The notes under the pieces: generated by a model
Told to the model about the DNA's origin: nothing
The model's input: only the letters and a program-made list of their open reading frames with translations
Database searches by the model: none
Translations under genes and position numbers: made by a program
In this document: piece by piece, positions 24,201 through 38,884 of the stretch
Layout of the letters: each line of letters begins with the position of its first letter
Position numbering within the stretch: the stretch's first letter is position 1
From: Branchiostoma floridae
Taxonomy: Eukaryota > Chordata > Leptocardii > Amphioxiformes > Branchiostomatidae
Length of the DNA: 64,000 nucleotides
Assembly: GCF_000003815.2 (NCBI RefSeq)
Contig: NC_049986.1
Span: forward strand, 17,127,375 to 17,191,374
Direction of reading: 5' to 3'

Positions 24201-27200
24201 GCAATTTTGCATTCCACGTATGTCTCTGTACGCCACAAGCTGTAGATTAACAAATTATCAAGTATCTTCCCAAGTTATTAACCGCCAAACTTTCAAGATA
24301 TGCCCAATCTTTCACAGAAATTACTTTAGTTCCTCAGATTCCTCCCGTCAGTTGGTGTCAACTGGTAATGGGCTTTCGATGTAATGGATGATCAGGTCAC
24401 ATCCAGACGCAAGCTCACATGCAAAGCAACCTATTGAGTAATATCAGATATAATTCCACCCATCGTCTGCCCATCGACCTGGGCATTACCACTTGGTCAT
24501 TGAGGTCACCTGGTATCTTCCACGGGATCCCCCCTAGGTCCTAACCTTTACCTCCTCTCTAACTAAGTTTCCTACCCGGCATGCAAGTCTATAAGTTTGG
24601 AGACCTTCGCTGGAGAGTAGGCGACGCGTATGCCGGTGTTGTTATCATAAACGCTGGCGCCGACGTGTCTGATACGGCATCTTACACCACCTTATTGCAG
24701 TGGTCGTTTGTGGGGACTTTGTGTTTGTGTGTCTATTTTCTGTCCCTGGCGGAGACCAGGAAACATTTAATATCGAGCATTTACGACCCATAAGGATATC
24801 TAGTGGTGGGAAACTGAGAAATATGAGGTACGCTTGATCTTAACGACTCATAAATGTACCCCCTGTGGTCACTAGTTATTCTATCATCACACGAGAGCAG
24901 TGCAAACGATAACACAATGCCGCAGGTATGAAATAAGCATCGTGAAAACAGCAGGAACGTGCACATTAAGGTGTATCCATCTGGATTTAGGAAAACTGTT
25001 ATAACAGTAACACTGCTGTGCACAATACGTTTTAGAGGCGCACTACTATGGTGACTGATGGATCACCTGGCCCCTCCAACAAGGTAAGTTGTGAGAAAGA
25101 TCATATAATTTGGCCTTTGCGGTGATCATTTGTGCATTTGTTGCTTTGCATATTTGACACATCACCTCCTATAGAGTTTTGCTAAAAGCAAATACAATGG
25201 AAAGCAAAAGCATATATATTTACCACGAATTCCACCAAAAGGACACCAGTGCGCAACTGTTTGATATGATTTACAGACCGTGGATGTCAGAGCAATTCGA
25301 AGTGTCGGGCGTATATTTGGTGTACAGGTTTTGAATAATTATTTTCACCATGCCTCACGTCTAAATCCATCGCACCAATATACCGCGCAGTATCCAAGTG
25401 TATGAGGTGGCGACCGCATGGCGGGTCTATCGTCCTTTATAGATAAGCCCAGATGACAGCTATTCGCACTTACGGATTTCTTCCATTTTCACACAGGTGT
25501 TCCTTATTCATGGGAGAAGCTGCATTACGGCTGCGCTCCATTTTGGCAGGGACCTTTACGGGTTATGATAAGCTTAGATACAGAGAAAAGTGACCAGAGA
25601 AGCTTTTCAGGTCTTTATCACTCTATTAATCTACGACTTGAAGGCTCGAGGTCGCAACGTGGTGCCTCAACGCAGCCGAGGTTTAAAAGCCTGTAACAAT
25701 CTCCCTCCCACTAGAGCCCCGCGTGATATTTGTAAGGCAAGCCAATGTTATATATGCTTGCTGTTCACGTTCGATGAACATGGTAAAAGTTTATGCTTTC
25801 AAGTAAGTGCATCTACAGTTACTGTCACAGTGGTACGTTTCTTTCACAATGTACGTTTTGAAGTATGTCTACCTTCTCTACATTCAAGACACGTAAAGGG
25901 ATTAAACCGGTCATTTCTCGCAATATAGGATTAATCATTGGCTATAGGATACTTTGTTGGCGATTTCCAGAATAGGAAACTTTAAGCACCATGATATTGG
26001 GTTTTCAAACCAGCACCTAAGCTAGATTGGCATGTAAATTAGCGTGTAAAAGACCTTGAGCACGGTGAATTCTCTGTCTTGTCCCCAGAGACACTATGGT
26101 CGAATTTCTGTCCTTTCAGCTTTTTTTTGTATAGAACGCGTTCTATATTCATTTATGAAAAGATAAATAGCTTGAATAGCGTTTGTTTGTGTTACGAATG
26201 ATTAAAGATATGCCAGAGCATGGCAGAACAAAAATGGCAAAATCTCTAGTTGATGCAAATGTAGTTACTAGAAAGGACACTCAATACGCAATTAAATTCA
26301 TTTGGTACTTCTTTGATTGCTTCCTTATAGATATGCTTAGTCTACCAGGAATAGAGAGAGGTGAGATGAAATTACTTTAATATCTGTTGGTAATTGTGAC
26401 AGCAGCATCCAATTCTCATCAGACCGTCTATTGTCTCTGCTGGTTCTATTGCACTACAATTCTCGGATGCTATTTGCATCCGCAGGGCGCGCTTGAAAGT
26501 CAATTTTCATTAGAGGAACATAATACGGGGTTATCAAGTGTGTAGCGCTTTCGTGCAAAGATCAACGATTTCGGTCCCATTAGACTTTCTGCATTGATAA
26601 TACGACTTGCATCATGGATTTCCTTTGACTCTGCAGATGACCAGAATAAGGGTAGGACTCAACAATGACCAACATGTCATCGACCCTTCCCTTTTCCATA
26701 CCTTGCAATTACACTGCAGACATGTAATAGATAATCAAAGATTGATGATAGCATTGTTGTGATTAAAGCACTGTAGATTAGCACTGCAAAGCAAATTGAC
26801 ATACATGTGTCATTTTAGACCGCTTATGGCATAACAGCACACTATCACACCCGCTAGGAAAACACTGCGCCATATCCCATTTTGCTTCACACACTCTCCA
26901 TAACGCGATGATACGGGCTGTAGCAAAGTGGATATCGAAGTACCGCTATTCGAACTCTTATTGGTGAAACTCGCAGGAGAATTTGGCCGCAATCACCAGA
27001 TTCAGGCTGTGTGAAATAAGCCTCAAATGGGAATTGGTGAGGCCCATGAGTATGAGCAAAGTACTTCACCGCCTACTTGTGGGGGCGGAAGAAACCAGTA
27101 GTTCTTATATATGGAAAGATCTCGTTACTGGACGGAGCAAAGGCTGGGTGGGCGGTTCAGAAGAAGACGAGAGCTTTGTTCAGTTATCTTAATAATCCCT

Positions 27201-30200
27201 ACTCACTCAGATGCTGACCAGTCCACACTAGAGACTTCGCACTGATATGCCCGCCATCTGTGAGAGGCTTAGAAATCCAAATTGATCTACATATGAATCT
27301 ACAAAATGAAAACCTTTCATCGCTGAAATGGTATCTTTGCTTTATCTAAGAACGTCTTCTCTGTAATGGATACAGAAAACTCGATATTCTAAGATAAAAT
27401 TCCAATATGTTCATCCTTGAACTTGCTTGGACACTTTGCATTTGAAGTAAGTAACTTGAGGATATCACCTGCTATATATATATACATATGCAGCCAAGAG
27501 GCTGGCTTCCATTTTGCCTCAATCTGCTGACTTCACAATTCTTGGCTGAACTTTTGCTCCATTTCGTGATCAGTTACAGAGGTAACCGACCCTGAATACC
27601 TCAGGTTATGTGAGATGAACATGACATTTGCGGCAGGTCCCAGCTGCAGTATGCCATTGGTCATAGTGAATGTACATGTACAGTTATTTCATTGACATTA
27701 CGGATGACACCACTACTGAACGTTGCTTCACCGACTGCATTCAAAACTAGCCTGTAGACGAGCATGATGGCAGGAGGCAAAGTTCAGTGTCCTTGAGGCA
27801 ACTTTTGTTCGCCTGTATGATGGCAGTAAGACATGATGACAGTAAGTCACAATAGCTAAGGGGGGACTTTTATGATGAACGAGTAAAACTGTTGTTGATA
27901 TTCGAGTACCTCTAGCTCTTTCATGTCCTTCCAGAAATCATAATTTTGTATCAATTGTCAATAATGATAAATGTCTCCAAATGTACCTATCCTCCACAAT
28001 TATCCTGATCCATGCACATGTGGCTCGGGCCAGCCATACGGTATATGCCAATCCGAAAAAAAAGTCACAAAGTGTGACTTATGGCTAATTTCTGCAGGCG
28101 ACCATCATGAAAATTATCAGAAATGTGAAAACGAATATATCAATCCAGGCTCTAGGCACCGTTGGCACACGTATATATGACTAGGAATAAACATCAGGTG
28201 AGTAGGGAGACGTGCAGCATACCAGCAGCGGTGTGCCTTTATTTCACCCTAATGGGATCAGGTGGACCACGTTTCATGGATGCCAGTGCCACGCTGGGAT
28301 CAGGGATCAACACTGAAGCTGCTAATAATACATCAGTGCTACCCAGTGATAATGCACGGAGAAGGAAAGCCCATCATAGCGAGAAAATCGTAATTCATAT
28401 CCAGCTTTTTGTCACTATGCCAGACTCCTGAAGTAGGTCATCGTCCTGTTATGCATGAGCTTTTTTTTTTCAAATGGTGGAACCCGGCCATTGGGGCATG
28501 CACGTGACGAAGTGAAACACAACTTACGACCTTTCATATTCATACTCTCCTGCATTGATGCCATTTTTCTCATAAATGGCATCGATACAGATGAATCCCC
28601 AAACTGTAATGTGATTTAGGACACTTCTTCCGTACGAAATCGGCGGCTTGAAGTCCTGAAGTACTTACCGGTATTCCTGGCAGCGACGTGTGGTCGTTAC
28701 ACGTGACAAATATGACTTAATCGGCTTGTGGGATTATACTTGTCACGCGTTGGAAACATTACTGCAGCTAGAGTTCACGTGATGTGTCAAGGTGCAAAGT
28801 GTGGGCCATATTGAACGTGATTTAGCGCAAGCTTCCCCGTCATGGCGATACACAGAGAGGCACTAAAAAGAAGAAAACATTTCACAGAGATCTCGAAATA
28901 CCATCACTAAACCGAGGAGCCATATGCATTGTTAAAGTGACATGAAACAGCAGCTCATTTTCTCTCTTGCAACCGGAAAAGGCCACATGAGCATTGCATT
29001 TATGCATCCCATGCATTTTACCCTGCTTGCTTCCTTTGGAGTACACCAGTAGCATGGGGACTACACCTTAAGAGGGAAATGCTTTCGAAGGGGACACTAT
29101 GTTGAGTCCATTTCAAAGTCAAATGTCTTCGACACAACAGTTATTCGCAAAGATATATCCACTTCATTGTGCCGGCCACTCAAGCTGATGACCTATCCTT
29201 CCGTTATCAAAACCCGCCTGCTGGCAGCGCCCAAACCGGACGCTTTCCGATATCACTGATATAAATAAATGAATGGCTCTTGTATCTTGACCTGAAATTC
29301 GAGGATGCCCTTTTTGAGCTGACGCAGCGTTTATCTTCATCACAATATGTGAAGAGCAATGATCACATATCTATTAAAAGTTTGCTGCCGAGCTAAACGA
29401 ACCATATTGTTTTGAATGATAGAAAGGCAAAGTTGAACTGCGTGATTCGTTTTGGAGCCTTGGTAAGTGCAGCGGCAAGTTGTGCGCTGTCAGCTTTGCC
29501 TTGTAATTCGTCAAACTCTCCCGATACAGTAAAAAGTACATTTGTGCCAAGGAAGCTGAGAACCTACAATAGATCTCTATCCGTGTGCAACACGAAGATG
29601 AATGACGTCCCCCTTTACAAGTTATGTGCCAAAAGCTAAATGGCAGATAACAGGGAAGCTCAAACAGGAACCTATAATTCAGCTTGCCAACCTTGAAGGT
29701 TGATGTCAGGTTACGTCGAAGTTTCCATTTGTTTTTTAAACTCAATTCAAGCATTGTTCAAATCTGTCCACTTTGCTGCATGTACAAATCAGAAAGGATA
29801 TGTAACATATAAGGAAAAGTAATATAACACATAACGAAGTTTTATTTGGGCTCGACAGTCACATTATTTCATCATGCAAATGGGGGCTACTTTAACCTGC
29901 AAAGTAATTAATACTCAAGAATTTAGACGTGTATATTTACTGAGAGTTGCATTTAAACTTATACGGGCGTTTGAAAAATATGATTTGACATACAGTGGTT
30001 AATTAATGACTTTCACTCCATGAGAATGACTATCGAAGTTCGATTAGTCAGTTTGTATTCCTTATAAGTTCTAAAATTTCTGACTTTACTTGATAATATT
30101 TCGTTAAACGGATGTGATTCTTGTCTCATATTCATATGCTCACTTTGATTATATTTCAACGAAACAAATACAGCAATTATCTAATCCCTAAGGAACAATC

Positions 30201-31694
30201 ACACATAGTAATGTAATTGATCTAGCATCGGAAGGAAATCCCAAGTCTGAGATAAGTAAGTTACTTGTTTATTACTGACTTTATGCCATACTTTTGTAAA
30301 CTCAGATATTGCACATAACTAATTTAAAGATAGTTAAGTCTACATCACATTGAATTCGATGCGATATGTTGTTTACACCAAGTAATTTATACCCATGTCA
30401 TTGACTTGCATAGTTATGCATACCGTTATGAGACCACTAATTGCTCAGCATGTGGCAATGTAAGTACACTTAGCGTAGACAAGGTATGTGTAATAAGTTA
30501 ACATATTGCAATATTGCTTAATAGTACTCATATACTGATAAAGTGTGCATAATTAATGTCCCAAAAATAACCTTATCATTATATGGAACGCAAACAGTCT
30601 TCAGTTATGTAGAATTATATCACATCCATGTAAGAGCATTATACTCTGATTCTTTCAACAAAAGAATCTTCATGATCACTTCTCCCCATATATAACTTAA
30701 ATCAAGGTTAAATGATATCAGCAAGAAAATAGTTATTATTGCAGATAGCGATTGTGGATATAACGCTGAAAGTAATATATCCCCCTGCAATAACAAGCAA
30801 TCGCTCAGCGACCGTTGAGGGAACAAAATTGGATTTTTGTGACCCTTTATTCTATAATTGGAATATGATTCAAGATGCAAGTCTGATTTAACAGACACCA
30901 AAACACACGTGAAAATAAAATATCTTCTTTATCTATGAACTTCGTTGAACCATCTGTCAACTCATTGTTCGCTCTGGAGCCGCAGCAAAAATGACGAGCT
31001 TCATCAGAGTGGTCGACCTGGATTGCACTTAAGAAAAGTGGATTTGCTGCGCCATTCTCCTGACCTCTCCATCAAGACCACTCGTCTAGTCGGTGCAAGA
31101 TAACGTCGTACGGACGTTCCCTCGCACCTTATCGTGTTAGACACTCTGTAAGATAATACATCTGCCCTTTCCAAGCAATAAACGTAAGAACCAAGGGCAC
31201 TACGGGAAATACCAGGTCATATCAATTATCGGAATATCCCCTAACTGGAGCAAAGGTTACATTTTGAGATGAGAAAGAGACGCTTTCTTGACAGTGATGC
31301 ACAAATGGGTCCCTCGATGTGTATTAAGGCACAGCTCTTAAGGGCGGAGGGTACGACATAGACACCGTCTCACGACAGGATCGACAAATATTTACAATTA
31401 AGATCACCTTTTACCTTTGCGAGAGTTTTCCAGGTCACTGGCAGATCTTCATCCTGTATGAAGGTGTCTGACCAGAACATTTTGCAGATTCATCATGAAC
31501 GTTGCCTGTCGTTTTTCGTCAATTTCACCAATCTGTGTCAGCATTCTATCCTATCATCATTCTAACCAGTATAATTTTCCTTACAAATCTGGGCAGTTAA
31601 TATTTAACAGCCTTATGTATAGAAGGCAATAGAATTGACCCGTTCGTGCTGTTGAACCCCCATTCTACTTGGGTGGCGATGCGACATAGAATTT
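21291..31694. other. long non-coding stretch
   Basis: No gene is recognised. Open frames at 25590-25928 (112 codons) and 29374-29754 (126 codons, minus) show no domain features. A TA dinucleotide run lies near 27475, a T run near 28460, and a hairpin with arms 28557-28566 and 28574-28583 (GATGCCATTT paired with AAATGGCATC). A weak match to the inner end of family A (TTCGTTGAACC then CTGTCAA) lies near 30940-30970. Confidence 0.4.
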
Positions 31695-31870
31695 GACAGA
31701 GCTCTTAATGAACTTTATAGATAAAAGCGTCTATCTCTACACCTTGTCTCTTCAATCACACTTTTAAATTTTGCATGATTTGCATGATTATGAAGTTAAG
31801 GGTTACAAAAATTACATTCAGGTCGCGTCGCGGCCGCCGTCTAGTAGTGCAATGGGGGCCTCACGCACCG
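31695..31870 (+). mobile_element. MITE-like element, family A copy 3 (partial)
   Basis: It shares TTTTAAATTTTGCATGATTT-like interior sequence and the end GGTCGC..GGCCGCCGTCTAGT followed by GGGGGCCTCAC with copies 1, 2 and 4. The left inverted arm is missing or unrecognisable, so this is probably a truncated or old copy. Confidence 0.55.
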
Positions 31871-34800
31871 GCCGCCATATTGTCCTGATCAAAACAGGAA
31901 ACTTGACTTTTAAAGATTTAAAGCATTTCTATCAATACTATTCATATTAATGCCGACACATTGTGGCTATTGCAGGCGTGCAGTGACAGAAGGCTTTGCA
32001 CATAATCCTTAGATTGCCTGAATCTATTCCGGAAAGTTCGATGAGCGGATGTATAACTTGAAAAGTTTTCCCATCGCCGGAAGCATCAGCTAAATGTTTA
32101 AGGGAAAGTAATTTTAATAATTTGTGCCAGTTTGATAAGACCTGCATAGCAGATAATGACATGACTAATACAAAGCAGTTTCAGCGTGTGAGAAGACGGT
32201 GTTGTATCGATCGTGACTTTATTATTCTCTGGGCGGCGGTGATCCTGCTGACCCCGGCCGCGTGAAACATAAAATCAGCATAGTTCCCGCAGCGGCCCCG
32301 CTTGTCGCATTGGCGTCTGGCTCTTTGCCCAATTTACCAAAATTCTACAGCATTCAAATTACCTCATCAGTGAATATAAAAGGTCCTCTACTCCAGGCTT
32401 CGAATGCAGCTAATACATATGGATCTTAGCCGTAATGTTGGCAAATGATAAGCTTTTGATATGTTTTGATATCAATCGACAAATTCTGATGGTGTTAAAG
32501 ATCCGTTATCTGATGCTGATGAGGACTTGACGAATGCTGACCAGTATTTCAGGAGATCCGCAATGATAACATTTTCGAGTCAGATAGATAATGATAGCTA
32601 GAGAACTGGGGGACGCCGCAAGGTGATAAGATACATGTGCGTTATATTTAAGATATTTATCTATCAATAGGAAGAGTGATTATATCTTCCTTGCATATTA
32701 CATTATGATTGAGAAGTAAGTGACCGCACGACACAAAACCTTTCAAGGCTTAAGCAGCTTAGATCTAGACAAAGTATATGGACCAAATGCGCAATAGACA
32801 CTATCTTTTCTTCCTTCAAGCAATCTCGAAACTTAATTGAGTTGCAACTTTTGTTTATACGGTCTTCTTTTCCATGAACAAATTCCACCTTTTCAATCAA
32901 CATAGGCCTGATGATCCCTTGCCCATACACACGTCTACAACAAAATACCCTGATGAGAGCCACACCCGATGACCTCAGCCACCATATCACCAAACCTCAC
33001 TTATCTCCTTCAAGTGCGTGCGTCATGCTGGGAGCAGGATGGTGTTAAGCAATAAAACTTGTCAACTATAAAAGCCTGTCGAACAAAGTCCTCCTGGCTC
33101 CCTCTGAAACTCACCCCTGTGCACTTAGACCTGTGTGGGTCTTGGCCTTCCACATCAGTTCAGCGGCTCCCGAAATCGCTTCAGGCAGGCGACGTTCAGC
33201 CATATCGTAGTTCATCCATCACAAAGGTCAAGTTGGCCCATTATGAACTTCATACCGGGGAGTAAATTAGACACGGCGATTTTTCACGTTCAATGCGAAA
33301 TGGCCTAACTGTGGCTAACAATCAAACAAAGACATCACTTGCCACACGGACTTACATCGTGGCAGCATTTACCTAATAGTATACGTATGACCACTCAAGC
33401 TGACCAGTAACATGAAAAACCAATATGGAATGATTTATGACCCTTCGTGGCACTCTGACCCGCAACGTTTAGTTGCGGACATACGTCTCCATCTCCGTAA
33501 TGTGTTGTACCATGTTGCCGCATGTGCGGGGTATGTGTGATGTATAGGGCGTTGCAGGAGTTGGCGACCCTTGCCCGCGCAGCTTACAGAGGCCGAGCAC
33601 ATATGGTATGGTCGGCTAGACCTCTGCGTGCCCTGATAGATAGTTGGAGATCTTCACATTATTATTTCATAGGGCAAACTTTTGCAATAACAGTCCAAGG
33701 CTAAGGTGCTTAATTGACTTGTTCTTAAGCTATGCTTATCACCAGGTAGATGTAATGCTATAAAAGGTGACCTTACTTTCGGTGTCATTAAAATCCTCTT
33801 AACTGCTTGCCGATAGGAGACTTACCGGGTCGTTCTATATGTAAAAAAAAATTGCGTATTGCCCTACCAAGATAAATGTTCTCTCTAAGTGGAGACGCCT
33901 TAAATCTTTATGAGTTTCATGATGCGGTTCTCAATCACGCATGCCTTAAGCGCGATTTCCTCTTTAAAGTTACAAAGGCACGCTGTCGTGACGTGAGACG
34001 GACGTGGTGGTCGATACAGCAGGTGCCTTCTGACTGATGGCGTTAACCACTCTCAAAGTGACATGTAAGGAAAGCCACTCGTCAGAAGACAGCTTTTAGA
34101 AACCCAGAATAATGAAGCGGGAAACCCTCTGGCGAGTCGGCATAAGGGGAAGTCAAACAGTAGTTACTGTGAAATGTATCGGACTGATACATCTGTAGAA
34201 ATCTTTCTCTCTAAAACGTTAAAAACAGAGAAGACTTGAAGACACTATCCTCAGTCTCTACCAGGCTCGCTACGCTTTATAGGGAGAATAATTTGCTACG
34301 AGAGGAGTTGGTCGGCTGCGCAGCCGAAGGGTAGAACGTTAACTGAGCCTAACTAAGCGTTGACTGATTCCCATGTCCCATGTACCGAGGGCCAATTTCC
34401 CAACTTTTCTCCCGAATTCTACGCTCCCCATACCCCCGTAAGAAGACCTAGTGGAGGCTGCACTATCTTAGTATTTGGCCCATGAAGTCATTTATCTTTC
34501 AAGGGAGTAAAAATGGGTTTGGTATCATCAACTTTATGCTCCAGTTTCGCTCTTATCTACTCCCAGCTCCTGCCGTTAGCTAAAAGCCAGAACGTTATAA
34601 AATGTAAAATGACGAAGAGGAATTGAGTAGAAAGTACTGAGAATGACAACTACTCTTGGCAACTACGTCGTCATGGCGTTTTCTGAATAACGGTAATCAC
34701 TGTGTTTTAACTGTATAGTCCAATTAGCTAACAAGACATTCTTACCAGAGATCTTTGAAGCAGAAGTCAGAAGAAAGTCACTATTCGACAAAGTTCAACT

Positions 34801-36354
34801 TGGATAATCGACCGCCATATTCTCAGATATTATTACATATAACTATTGCTGCGTTCTGTTCCATGAACCATCGCACATTGATAAGTACCATTGAGGCTTT
34901 CAACATTTCTCGGAAACACACTGCTGTTGATAGAAAGAAAGCCGTAAACAATTGACAGTCTTCGTCAAGATAAGACCTATGTATCAGCTGACCAATGCAG
35001 GAATGCTTTTCTACCTCTCATGTGTTAGTCACTCAGCCCACGAAGGAATAAGGTCCAGATGGAAGTTCCTTCCGCTATCGGCAGCACATATATACGAGCA
35101 CTGCCCATATGATGGATGTGTACGTCATCTTTATCGTGCCATCCTTGCAGCATTATGCACTATCTTATCACAAACATTGTTCTTCATCCTTACCTTTACG
35201 ATTTAAGGACTTGCCAACAGCTCCGGTGGACATGAGGGACGCTGATGCAAGTACAGGTCTGTTGAAATCGATGTCAAAGTTTCTTGGGGATTCGCTAAGG
35301 AATTCTGATGACCAGCAACGACGTAGCTCATAGAAAATATCGATGAAACGCCGCTGGGTGTAAGTGATTTTGATCGCAACCCATCAGGAGACGAGGAAGT
35401 AATACGAAAAATGTCCCCGCACAGAATGTGACATTGCAGTAACTTTGATGCCTTATTCAGATCTTATGGCACTGGAATTACCAATGATGCATTCTCAAGA
35501 ATAATTCATCATTCTTAATAATTTATCAAAGCGCACTCAAGAAATAAGGTTCATCTGGCGGAAAATTCTAGCAATTATTTTGTCACTGAAATAACTGTAA
35601 TTCTCCTTTTCTTGAGTTGCCGGAAATTACAACAGATCTATATCGGAAAATTCCTGTGAACTCCTGTACAATCATTAAAAATAATTAAACAGTGATATGC
35701 TCGCGGCACATGCATTCGCACGCCAATCTGTTTCTTGTGAACATCGATATCTGATCATGCCGTAATGAGGACGAGTAGTGATGTTGCTTCCAAATCACCT
35801 CGTTTGGAAAATGAGGTTCTAACTGAATTGCGCGACTAATCTCGTGTGCCACGGAGGTCGAGCCAAAAGACAGTCAATGGCTGAAAACTAATTTTCCGGG
35901 CAGTTCTGCGTGCTGTAGGGTTGGAAGGAACTTCAAAGTTTCACTACATCTCCCCTCAACGGCACTAGTTCATAACGGGACAAATTGTAAGCAGGGGTTG
36001 AAAGTTTCCGGTCTTTTTACTACTAACGTCAGATCTTAAACATTAACTTTATCATGTACATTGCGGTATTACATAGATGCTAAAAGCTAAAACCAAAGTA
36101 AGTGGGAGGGTACCCCAAGTAGAGCCGAAGGGTGCCGTTTGAGCATCATAATACTTGGTCTTGAATATGGTTGATGTACATACAGCTGCTTCTAAACGTA
36201 CCATATCTGGGAGGGGGTAGAGAGGGGTACTCAAAGTAAAATTACTGAAACATTACTAGTCTTGCCAGCAATTGTGCAGTTCTTGGCGGCACATTTGCGC
36301 TCCGAGTCAGTGTGTGTTCTCATAAGGACATACTTACGACAACGTATTAGCCAA
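31871..36354. other. non-coding stretch
   Basis: No gene is recognised. Two small palindromes occur: a 7-bp stem at 33460-33478 (CCGCAAC with GTTGCGG) and a perfect 16-bp palindrome at 34312-34327 centred on TGCGCA. Confidence 0.4.
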
Positions 36355-36485
36355 GACGGCCCAGTGGGCACCTCTCCACCGTCAGAGTCGTGTGAAGTGC
36401 ATTTCCCAAGGGTACAAAATCGTGGTGTATCAGTGAATCGAATCCAAGACCTCTTGGTTCTGAGCCAAAGGTACTCACACTGCCA
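36355..36485 (+). repeat. SINE-like dispersed repeat, copy 2 (3' half)
   Basis: AGTCGTGTGAAGTGCATTTC then CCAAGGGTACAA matches copy 3 (AGTCGTGTAAAGGGCCTTTC then CCAAGGGCACAA). It continues into GTGAATCGAATCCAAGACCT, which resembles a degenerate tRNA B-box region. An open frame here reads repeat sequence, not a gene. Confidence 0.65.
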
Positions 36486-36898
36486 CTACTATGACACCTC
36501 TGCACTTAGCAAAAATCAATAGGGTTATTCCCTGTTAGGACACTTACCCGGGAGCGTTAATAATAAACAGGGGAGTTATTACATCTCAGCGGCAAGAGAT
36601 TAAATCCCAAGTTCCTTGCACATGAAGAGGATATGACATCACACTTGGAACATTGCTTATTTAAAATATTACTGTGTAGTGTTTGGACTGTCCTTTCTCG
36701 TTGTCATTCTTGTAGTTACGTGGAATTAGGCTATAAGGAATTTGATTTAAACGGTTCTCTGCTGTTCAATGATATATTTGTTTTCTGTTTGTGTCGCATA
36801 CCAGGTAAACCGCCTTAAGGCGCACTGAAGAGTACAAGCTGATCTCCGGACAGATTTAATTGATCCACTTACACCGGGAACTATTTTTGATAACTGTG
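36486..36898. other. spacer between two SINE-like repeats
   Basis: About 410 bases with no recognisable gene. The two repeat copies around it are in the same orientation. Confidence 0.4.
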
Positions 36899-37085
36899 GT
36901 TAGTTCTGCTACGTGCTCGATGTGTGGCTCTACTCAGACACAGGAGATCTGGCGTCCTATCCGAGGGACGGCCCTGACCTAAGGTAGATATACTCATGTG
37001 CACCTGAGTGAAGTGAAGAAAGTCGTGTAAAGGGCCTTTCCCAAGGGCACAAGGTTGGCGGCATACCAACTGACTTTAACCCAGG
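36899..37085 (+). repeat. SINE-like dispersed repeat, copy 3
   Basis: It contains GATGTGTGGCTCTACTCAGA, ATCCGAGGGACGG, CACCTGAGTGAAGTGAAGAA and CTTTCCCAAGGGCACAA, so it bridges copies 1 and 2 and shows they belong to one family. Confidence 0.7.
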
Positions 37086-37211
37086 ATGTCAAGGTTACGG
37101 GCCATGCACCCTGCCGTGACATGGATCTAAAACATAGCAAGAGTATACTTTTACGTAGTAAGACCACTAACAATCAGAAATCGATACGTGTTCTCATTAG
37201 AGTCAGTGACT

Positions 37212-37251
37212 TCAATTTGCTTCACCTCGAAGCTGTAATGAAGCAAATTGA
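37212..37251. other. perfect 13-bp hairpin
   Basis: TCAATTTGCTTCA at 37212-37224 pairs completely with TGAAGCAAATTGA at 37239-37251 around a 14-nt loop. The function is unknown. Confidence 0.6.
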
Positions 37252-37631
37252 GATGTATTGCGTACAGCTTTGTCTCAGGCCCACCTGTTCTGCCTGGGTA
37301 GCCATTATTACGTCTTCTGCCGAGGTGCCTAATGAGTAAAGGTTAGACCGATGTGTACGCAAGAGCTTCTCAACTTAACCCTGAGGGGCAACAGCATTAG
37401 TGATGGCATGTCTTAATCTCTAGCTGCAGACTCACAGTAGCGCACAAAGATAACACCTGTAAATAGCTAAGTCCATTCCGCCAGATAGCTTTTAGAAATA
37501 TCTATTGATTTTGACAGTGTTTAGATTAAAGACTAAGCCCCTTTTCTCTTGGGACAACAATGCCCTCGTAGGATAGCGTATAGACACAGATCATGGAGAA
37601 TACGTTCGTTCGCCAGCCTGTGTTGCAGTAT

Positions 37632-37665
37632 CTCTCGGGAGCTTATGGGTTTTCCCTCCCGAGAG
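37632..37665. other. GC-rich 10-bp hairpin
   Basis: CTCTCGGGAG at 37632-37641 pairs with CTCCCGAGAG at 37656-37665 around a 14-nt loop. The function is unknown; a chance palindrome is possible. Confidence 0.5.
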
Positions 37666-38884
37666 CTTGTAGCCATCATACTGCTACCTCGGGTGAACCA
37701 TTCCCTTTCCTAGCGCCACCAATAGGAGCTCGGTGTTCTTGTCCACTTAAAACAAAACATCCAATAGCAACTCGGGACTCTCTGTTACTATGAAAAATCA
37801 GACAGTTATCACAATTTTCAGTCCTGACACTTTTCAGTAATGATAATAATTGGCCCATGTAATAACATATATGCACAAAGCTACAGTATTAAGATGTTCC
37901 CCATTCTCCTGACTAAGAAGTGTGGACTACCAAGATTCTAGATAGCGGCCTGACCAGTGGAAGGCTGGTTCGCTGCTATTGTTTAGGGTAATCACCGGCG
38001 ACCACATCATTTAATGGCACTTCTAAGGATGAAACATGGTTTCTTTTTGGCTAGGTCAATTGACACATTTGCTGAGCCATCTTTTTACATCGTCGTCTCG
38101 TGTCCAGGACAGGACAAGGAGCGCCTCTTAGTCTGGCATCGACCGCTGGCAGCAGCAAGACATGGTCCCGAGTAGAGAAAAACGGATACAAGTGGTTTCC
38201 GCGCCAGTTCAAGACAAATTTGCCGAAGACTAGTAGAAAATCTGATGAAAAGAGGCGTTGAAGTTCAGGTCAGCCGAGCTAATGAAGGCAATCGACCACC
38301 TTCACTCGGTCACGGCCGTAAAAGACAATTAGATACAAAGGTCAACCAACCTTCGTGCATTTTTTATCTTCAATTCGCAGATAAATCACGTTGCCCTCTG
38401 ATCCTTCGGTCAGATATCGACATGTTGTTAGATAGATGAGCACGCTAGTTGGCTCAAAACTATTCAAACTGACAGAAGACCATTTCTCCTGTTAATATTT
38501 TGAAAGTCCGCTAAAAGTTTAGTAGATGTCATCAATATAAAACAATGAAAGTTGACAAGGTAATGAACACCTGCTCCGCCATACCTTCCATTGTGTTGGA
38601 GAATTTTTATAAATTAAAGTGATGCGTTTTTTTTAGCATTGTCGTAATTTTTGTTTCCGCTATATATAGATAAATAGCATTTGCATGCACAGATTGCGCA
38701 CAGCGAACATGCAACACAGGTTCTGTTAGGTTCTGTGTATTTTCATAATTTTGCTCGGCGCTGTAAACCAGTGGTACACGTGGTACTCTACAAAAGTGCA
38801 GTTCAGGTTCTGATAGTTCTGAATAATAGTGCACTAATTGAAAAAGTTACAGACTTGATCGAACTGAGCCTACGTTCTTTGAAC

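Noticed and set aside
28069-28085. 17-mer AAAGTGTGACTTATGGC shared with 40382-40398
   Set aside because: Flanks do not align, and one such coincidence is not very improbable in 64 kb.
29374-29754. 126-codon minus-strand frame
   Set aside because: No recognisable motif, and an opposite-strand frame of similar quality overlaps it.
35079-35092. CGGCAGCACATATA, matching the start of U6 snRNA
   Set aside because: The match stops after 14 bases; none of the downstream conserved U6 sequence follows.
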